This document shows, in pieces, positions 58,811-64,000 of a DNA stretch of 64,000 nt (its first letter is position 1; each line of letters begins with the position of its first letter). The position numbers were made by a program, and so were the translations under genes. The notes below the pieces were generated by a model that saw only the letters and a program-made list of their open reading frames with translations, ran no database searches and had not been told where the DNA came from. Origin of the DNA: Bacteroidota bacterium (GTDB lineage: Bacteria; Bacteroidota; Bacteroidia; AKYH767-A; OLB10); the NCBI GenBank assembly GCA_016713525.1, contig JADJOZ010000007.1, positions 186,001 through 250,000 on the forward strand, given 5' to 3'.

Positions 58811-59710
58811 TTAACTTCTGGGATGAAATTGAAGAATAGCAGATCTTAGATAATCACGGTCGAGATGGGTGTAAATTTCAGTTGTTGTGATGCTCTCATG
58901 ACCAAGCATTTCCTGGACAGCTCGTAAATCAGCTCCACCTTCTATGAGATGCGTTGCAAAAGAATGCCGAAATGTATGCGGACTAATGCGTTTTTGAATT
59001 CCTGCAATTAAAACAAGTTCTTTAATGATTGTAAATACCATTACACGGGTTAGTTTAGCGCCTCGTCGGTTCAGGAAAAGATAATCCTCATTGCCGGGTT
59101 TAATTTTCAATTGCATTCTATAGGAGGTTTCATAACGATGTATCTGTTTTAAAGCGACACTGCCAATTGGCACTAACCGTTCTTTATTTCCTTTTCCGGT
59201 AATTCTAACCAGACTAATTTCAGGATACAAATTAGATTTGCGCAATCCAACCAATTCAGAGACGCGAAGTCCACTGCTGTAAAGTGTCTCCAGCATTGCC
59301 TTATTCCGCTCTCCTTCGGGCTTACTAAGATCAATTGCTGCTAATATCTGATTGATTTCTTCAATAGATAAAAAATCAGGCAATTTACGTCCCAGCTTTG
59401 GTCCTTCAAGCAGTTCTGTTGGGTCGTCTTTAACAATATTTTCGAGTAATAAATATTTATAAAACGATTTTATTCCTGACAACATTCTGGCCTGGCTTCT
59501 GGCACTCATGCCCAATTCATTTACCCATTTAACAAACCCCTGCAAATCTGACAACTGAATATTGCCCGGAGTAACCTGTAGGTTTTTATATTGAAGATAC
59601 TGATACAGCTTTTCAATGTCGTGCTCATAAGCCGAAACGGAATTGCCCGAAAGCGAACGTTCCAGTTGCAAATAGGATCTGAATCCTTTAATATAAGCAG
59701 GCCAACTCAT
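58811..59710 (-). CDS. xerD: Tyrosine recombinase XerC/XerD family
   Basis: A 299-residue tyrosine recombinase. The N-terminal SAM-like domain (about 1-85) has SVSAYEHDIEKLYQYL. The catalytic domain has Arg in SSGLRVSEL (about 148), Lys in GKGNKER, His/Arg in HTFRHSFATHL (about 242), His in LGHESITTTEIY and Tyr in the same stretch (EIYTH). Length fits chromosomal XerD, which resolves chromosome dimers at dif. No sign of an integron or phage around it. First gene of an operon with the cupin and flavoprotein. Confidence 0.93.
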   Translation of the reverse strand: MSWPAYIKGFRSYLQLERSLSGNSVSAYEHDIEKLYQYLQYKNLQVTPGNIQLSDLQGFVKWVNELGMSARSQARMLSGIKSFYKYLLLENIVKDDPTELLEGPKLGRKLPDFLSIEEINQILAAIDLSKPEGERNKAMLETLYSSGLRVSELVGLRKSNLYPEISLVRITGKGNKERLVPIGSVALKQIHRYETSYRMQLKIKPGNEDYLFLNRRGAKLTRVMVFTIIKELVLIAGIQKRISPHTFRHSFATHLIEGGADLRAVQEMLGHESITTTEIYTHLDRDYLRSAILQFHPRS

Positions 59711-59834
59711 CTTACAAAAATAACAAATCGATTGGTGAGGCTGAACATTTTAATGATATATGTTGAGTAAAAGGAATAAATTACGGAAATTAGCACTATT
59801 GTAATTGCTGCTAAAATCTGATTTACTATTTACT

Positions 59835-60263
59835 ATGAGAATTGTAATAATAAACGGTCCGAATTTGAACTTATTGGGAGTACGGGAACCTGAAATTTAT
59901 GGAAAAATGACATTTGATGATTATTTCCAAAAGCTTCAATTGGCATATCCTCAAATAGAGCTACTTGCTTTTCAATCGAATGTTGAAGGAGAACTGGTTA
60001 ATTTAATACAATCACATGGCTTCAATAGTGATGGAATAATTTTAAATGCCGGAGGCTATACACATACTTCGATAGCAATTGCCGATGCAGTAGCTGCCAT
60101 TAGTACTCCTGTGATTGAGGTTCATTTATCAAATATATTTGCCAGAGAACCTGAACGCCGAATTTCGCTGTTATCAAAAAGTTGTAAAGGTATAATTAGT
60201 GGGTTAGGAATTCAGGTATATGAAATGGGATTAGTTGCATTGGCAGGGAAATTAAAGGCATAA
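59835..60263 (+). CDS. aroQ: Type II 3-dehydroquinate dehydratase
   Basis: About 142 residues from MRIVIINGPNLNLLG at 59835; the extension to a TTG at 59805 is not supported. Type II dehydroquinase makes 3-dehydroshikimate in the shikimate pathway and is a dodecamer. The catalytic Tyr is in EIYGKMTF, the active-site Arg in the ERRISLLS segment, and NAGGYTHTSIAIADA and EVHLSNIFAREPERR are the other signature regions. Length is typical. Divergent from xerD, and its stop overlaps the dnaN terminator. Confidence 0.96.
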   Translation: MRIVIINGPNLNLLGVREPEIYGKMTFDDYFQKLQLAYPQIELLAFQSNVEGELVNLIQSHGFNSDGIILNAGGYTHTSIAIADAVAAISTPVIEVHLSNIFAREPERRISLLSKSCKGIISGLGIQVYEMGLVALAGKLKA

Positions 60264-60290
60264 AAAAAGCGAACCAACTATTGATTCGCT
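60262..60290 (-). terminator. Terminator of dnaN
   Basis: On the minus strand the stem AGCGAA/TTCGCT (60268-60273 with 60285-60290) is followed by seven T. The stem is short, with an 11-base loop. Confidence 0.65.
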
Positions 60291-60311
60291 CTGCTTTTTG
60301 AATTATTGCTA

Positions 60312-61433
60312 TTAGTTTAACATTACAGGCATAACCAGCATTAATACATTTTCTTCAGGAGATGCATCCCCACCGGCAGGAGTTAAAATTCCTGCTCGGT
60401 TTGGTAACGACAATTCCATATTGATATCATTAGTTCCCATGTTGTTTAACATATCTGAAAGGAATCTTGCATTGAAAGCAATTTCCATGTCCTGACCATT
60501 GTAATCACATGAAAGTCGTTCATTTGCTTCATTATTAAAATCAATATCTTCAGCCGAAATTGTCATTTCAGATCCTGCAAGCTTTAACTTCACCTGATGT
60601 GTTGTTTTGTTAGAGAAAATAGACACCCTTCTTATTGAATTCAGGAAAGATTCGCGTGAAATGGTGAGCTTATTTGGATTGTCTAATGGAATTACCGCTT
60701 CGTAATTCGGGTATCTGCCATCAATCAAACGACAAATTAAATGGAAATTATCAAATGTAAAAAATGCATTTGCCTCGTTATAATCGATTTTCACTTTCGA
60801 CTTCTGACCTGCCAATGCACTTTTTAATAACCCTAATGGTTTACGTGGTACGATAAACGAAGCTGATTTTGCAGAACGAATATCGGTACGACGGTAACGT
60901 ACCAATCGGTGAGCATCGGTGGCAACAAAAGTGGTGTTGTCGATATTCATTTGAAATAAAACACCTGACATTACCGGGCGAAGTTCATCGGTTCCTGTAG
61001 CAAAAATGGTTTTATTGATAGCCTCAAGTAAAACTTCGGCAGGCATTTCAATGGAATTAGCCTGTTCAATAACCGGGATTTTAGGAAATTCAGCCCCGTC
61101 CTGGCCGGCAAGTTTGAACTTACCATTTTCTGAACTGATTTCCATCTGGAAATTCTTATCATTGATAGTAAAAGTAAGTGGTTGCTCAGCAAAAGTTTTA
61201 AGAGTATCGAGTAAAATTTTTGCAGGAACGGCAACAAGACCTTTTTCTTTTGAAGTCACTTCCATGGAAGTTGTCATGGTTGTTTCCAGATCGGATGCCG
61301 AAACATTAAGTTTCTCATTATCGATCTCGAAAAGAAAGTTCTCAAGAATTGGAAGAGGACTATTGGTGTTTAAAGCACCACTAACCGATTGAATGTGACG
61401 CAATAAAAGCGTACTGGAAACTATAAACTTCAT
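60312..61433 (-). CDS. dnaN: DNA polymerase III beta subunit (sliding clamp)
   Basis: A 373-residue ring clamp that tethers the replicative polymerase to DNA. It begins MKFIVSSTLLLRHIQSVSGAL, shows PLPILENFLFEI, GTDELRPVMSGVLFQM and ATDAHRLVRYRR, and ends PEENVLMLVMPVMLN, the conserved C-terminal hydrophobic pocket strand. Length is normal. It is not next to dnaA here but near gldG, an arrangement familiar in Bacteroidota. A TATATTTG motif lies 65 bases upstream. Confidence 0.97.
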   Translation of the reverse strand: MKFIVSSTLLLRHIQSVSGALNTNSPLPILENFLFEIDNEKLNVSASDLETTMTTSMEVTSKEKGLVAVPAKILLDTLKTFAEQPLTFTINDKNFQMEISSENGKFKLAGQDGAEFPKIPVIEQANSIEMPAEVLLEAINKTIFATGTDELRPVMSGVLFQMNIDNTTFVATDAHRLVRYRRTDIRSAKSASFIVPRKPLGLLKSALAGQKSKVKIDYNEANAFFTFDNFHLICRLIDGRYPNYEAVIPLDNPNKLTISRESFLNSIRRVSIFSNKTTHQVKLKLAGSEMTISAEDIDFNNEANERLSCDYNGQDMEIAFNARFLSDMLNNMGTNDINMELSLPNRAGILTPAGGDASPEENVLMLVMPVMLN

Positions 61434-61498
61434 GTTAACTATTTGATTATTAGTTATTTAACTTAATTCTACCTGTTTTAAAACATCAATTATGAAGA

Positions 61499-61506
61499 CA
61501 AATATA
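61499..61506 (-). promoter_or_regulatory. Candidate -7 element for dnaN
   Basis: The minus strand reads TATATTTG (plus CAAATATA), 65 bases upstream of the dnaN ATG and just past the DUF4340 stop. Confidence 0.5.
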
Positions 61507-61533
61507 AATCTAAATATCCGAAATTCACGGCCT

Positions 61534-62559
61534 TTATTTTACAACAGGATTGTTAGTAAAGTCGGGGATCCTTCTGAACAGCTTTTCGAATGAAAAATAC
61601 TGAACAACTATCAGATTTGTATCGCCTTGAAATTTAGCGGTCATCCGATCAATATCATACAAATAAGGCTGACCCGCCTCATTCGTTTTGTTGACAGTAG
61701 AAGCTAACTGTGGTCTTCTCCAAAGGTCTATCGACGTTGAACTTCCATCATTTTTTATCAAAGTAATTGATCTGAAGGGAACTGCAGCTCTGATTGAATC
61801 GCGTTGGTGTTGACTAAGACTCCTCTCTTCCATTTCATAATTAATTGAACTAAAAAACTGAAGATAACTGATAATTTTATCCTGACTTACATCATTAATA
61901 GGATTCCCACTTTCATCACTCATCCGGTATGTTCCATTACCATTGTTTTCAACAGCATAAATAGATGCTTCTCTTTCTCTGTCTGTAACCTTAAGAGATT
62001 TCAATTCTCCATCAGCCAATCTGAAAACCTTTTTAACAATCCAGTCAGTTTCCTTAACAATAAACCGGGTAGTCAGATAACCATCGAAACCCGGGATATG
62101 AATAATAAATGGCAAATCGGAATTTTCGAGATACATAAATGTACCTAGCTGATCCTGGGTTGGTCCACCCACATAAATAGTTTTGGATATACCTTCAGCA
62201 GTATAAATTTCAACTTTGATACCTTTTGCTGCAATTGCTTTCATAACATTGTTATAAGCATTCTTGCCAACGGGACTTCTTACTTCAAGACTTTTGAGTG
62301 TAGTAAGCAGTGTATTTATGGCATCAGGACGAGCATCCATTTTATCATTTAATATCCAGGTATCTGCATTTTTTTTCTCAAGAGTAACCTGATTGCCGGA
62401 TTTATCAGCCATGAAGATTTTCACAACAGCAGCAGTATCTTTAACTGCAAAATCCCGCAATGTTTCTTTAATAGTACCGGATTGCTTTGAATAAATAAGC
62501 CATCCTGCCAATGCTGATAGGACAATTACAATTACCAGAATTACAGTGTTTTTTTTCAT
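61534..62559 (-). CDS. DUF4340-domain protein
   Basis: A 341-residue protein from the ATG at 62559 (MKKNTVILV). One N-terminal membrane helix (about 5-22, VILVIVIVLSALAGWLIY) anchors a periplasmic domain with repeated beta-rich units (VTLEKKNADTWILND, IYVGGPTQDQLGTFMYLEN, TDWIVKKVFRL), the DUF4340 pattern. The function is unknown, but such proteins often sit next to GldG/ABC gene clusters, as here, 17 bases after gldG, so a role with that gliding or surface ABC system is likely. Confidence 0.85.
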   Translation of the reverse strand: MKKNTVILVIVIVLSALAGWLIYSKQSGTIKETLRDFAVKDTAAVVKIFMADKSGNQVTLEKKNADTWILNDKMDARPDAINTLLTTLKSLEVRSPVGKNAYNNVMKAIAAKGIKVEIYTAEGISKTIYVGGPTQDQLGTFMYLENSDLPFIIHIPGFDGYLTTRFIVKETDWIVKKVFRLADGELKSLKVTDREREASIYAVENNGNGTYRMSDESGNPINDVSQDKIISYLQFFSSINYEMEERSLSQHQRDSIRAAVPFRSITLIKNDGSSTSIDLWRRPQLASTVNKTNEAGQPYLYDIDRMTAKFQGDTNLIVVQYFSFEKLFRRIPDFTNNPVVK

Positions 62560-62576
62560 TTTCAAATAGTTAGTTA

Positions 62577-64000
62577 TCAGCTCGCATATTTTAACCTGCG
62601 ACGATAAAATTTAAACAAGCCAAAAAGAGCTATAATCAATACAGGTCCGGCAGTGTTCACTAACTGCCAAAATAACAAATCATTATCAATTCTGCTTTTA
62701 TCGAGTAATCTTAATTTCAATTCTTTTGAACGGATAGCCATCAAACCGGAATCATCGGAGAGATAGTCGATGCAATTAAGCAGGAAATTTTTTATTACCA
62801 AATACTTGGCCGGTATATCTGTCCATTCCTAAGGGAATAATTCCGTTTGTAGATTTTCTTACACCATTTTTAATTACATCGCCATCTCCAATAACTATCA
62901 TTCTGGTTTTTTCACTTTTCTCTTTGAATGCAATCTCCGGATCATTCAAAATAGTTGCAGGCACCCGGTTTTTGAAATTAGATTCGAAAGTTCCTTCCAG
63001 TAAAAGGGCAAGAATTTTATTAGATTGATTATACTGACTAAGCTGTGGTTCTTCTTTCATTAAATCGAGTGTAACCCGGGCAGGTGTTACAAAAACTCTG
63101 GAATATTTCGATGACACGAGTAAAGGAGTTTTAATCACATCCATCGAGCCTACGGGATCAATAGAACTTACGAAATCGAATCTTACAGCATTCAGATTAT
63201 TTACAATTGGATGTTTACTTTCAGGAATCACAATAGGAAAATAATACCAGGGCATTGGACTGTACTGAGGTCTGTTGCCAACATAACCGGTTACAACAGG
63301 AATGGGTGCTGCTTGTAAATCAAGGATCAGATCGTAGTTGATACGTGCGCCATATCTGAAAAGCATATCATCCAGATTTATCTGATTAGCAATGGCAACA
63401 GTCTCTGAAGTTTTTTCCAGGCTATCCATGGAAACCTTCGCTCCATCAACAAGCCATAAAATTTTACCTCCCTGCATCACATATTGATCCAGAATAAATT
63501 TATCTTTTTCATCAAATAAGGAATCTGGTGCAGCTATAATTACTACTTCATATGATTTTAAAGAATTCAATTTACCATCAATACGTTTTCGTTCAACCTG
63601 ATAAAATGATTTCAGTTCGCGACTGATATCAGCAACCCTTACCTCAGCTGCTTCACCCTGTCCTTCCAGAAATGCAATTGTTGTTGGAAATTTACTGGTT
63701 ACTTTTCTTATCGAATTTGCAAATCCGTATTCAAGTGCCTGAATGGAATTGTTCAGCATTTGCTCAGGAGATGCTCCCAGCTGATCCTGAAGTAACATTA
63801 ACGGAATTTCCTGACCGAGATAAGAAATTAAAACACCCGGAAAAATAATCTGTTCAGAAGTCTCCTCTTTATTTTTTGCCTGTAAATTAGTAGGCTGAAT
63901 TCCTTTATCTACTAATTGCTGATAGATTTTATTACGTTCCTGCTGATCTGGATTTTCAGAAGGGTTGATAAACTGGTATTCCAGATTTCCATTAGAATAT
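62577..64000 (-). CDS. gldG: Gliding motility ABC-transporter protein GldG (partial, one frame break)
   Basis: The C-terminal 475 or so residues of GldG; its N-terminus is beyond the right edge. GldG works with GldF and GldA, the ABC system linked to gliding in Flavobacterium. Recognisable parts are IIFPGVLISYLGQEIPLMLLQDQ, KIVWLVDGA-like ILWLVDGAK, the periplasmic IFT-like region and a C-terminal membrane helix (LVNTAGPVLIIALFGLF) with a basic tail (KFYRRRLKYAS). The frame breaks at 62788-62793, where one extra base in the run gives GNKKFPA and a stop; removing it gives GNKNFLLNCIDYLSDDSGL and joins the halves. The gene is followed by the DUF4340 gene after 17 bases. Confidence 0.88.

Noticed and set aside
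59715..59722. TATTTTTG promoter motif for xerD on the minus strand
   Set aside because: It ends only 4 bases before the xerD ATG, so the transcript would start within the start codon. A leaderless message is possible but the match is probably chance in A-rich DNA.
1..64000. CRISPR array, prophage, transposon or defence island
   Set aside because: No direct-repeat/spacer pattern, transposase, integrase cluster, restriction or toxin-antitoxin genes were seen. The only recombinase is a chromosomal XerC/D type.

Overview
This window is chromosomal DNA from a member of the Bacteroidota. Evidence: AT-rich sequence; several proteins with type IX secretion (T9SS) C-terminal sorting domains (YPNPA / FPNPF motifs); a gliding-motility gene (gldG); GEVEDY, SprB-type and PKD/Ig-like modules; a zinc-less type-B ribosomal protein L31; and repeated TAnnTTTG -7 promoter motifs, the form used by the Bacteroidota primary sigma factor. 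The species cannot be fixed from sequence alone.

Layout. (1) 1-23.4 kb: five consecutive giant minus-strand genes for modular exported proteins. The first runs off the left edge. At least four carry a T9SS type-A tail, and most are followed by their own hairpin terminator. (2) 23.6-27.6 kb: a tRNA-Met(CAT), a small T9SS protein, and a T9SS subtilase with a mutated catalytic Asp and an in-frame TGA. (3) 27.7-34.9 kb: isoaspartyl peptidase/asparaginase, YggS, an acetyltransferase, then a minus-strand operon DUF1015 - ABC permease - ABC ATPase - alpha/beta hydrolase - HTTM protein. (4) 35.3-39.9 kb: serA, serC, a small exported protein, a 2[4Fe-4S] ferredoxin and a divergent LuxC-like acyl-CoA reductase. 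(5) 39.9-48 kb: a beta-helix lipoprotein, L31, a GlmU-like protein, Lon, a coiled-coil membrane protein and TsaD. (6) 48-57 kb: a TamB-like envelope protein, a TonB-dependent receptor and a T9SS alpha/beta-hydrolase-like protein. (7) 57-64 kb: a BaiN-type flavoprotein, a cupin, a XerD-type recombinase, AroQ, DnaN, a DUF4340 protein and GldG, which runs off the right edge.

How it fits together: the right two thirds is largely housekeeping and envelope biogenesis (serine and shikimate pathways, t6A, sliding clamp, Lon, TamB, gliding ABC system). The left third is an accessory block of surface or secreted adhesin-like proteins that depend on the T9SS, whose core genes are not in this window.

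A striking technical feature is the number of broken reading frames. Eight genes, including the biosynthetic serC and also yggS and gldG, contain short indels, mostly one base in a homopolymer; translation on both sides of each break is intact and family-like. I read these mainly as residual sequencing or assembly errors, so these genes are annotated as single CDSs with the break positions stated. The subtilase differs because its lesions are substitutions, so real decay is possible there. I found no CRISPR array, prophage, transposase or obvious defence system.
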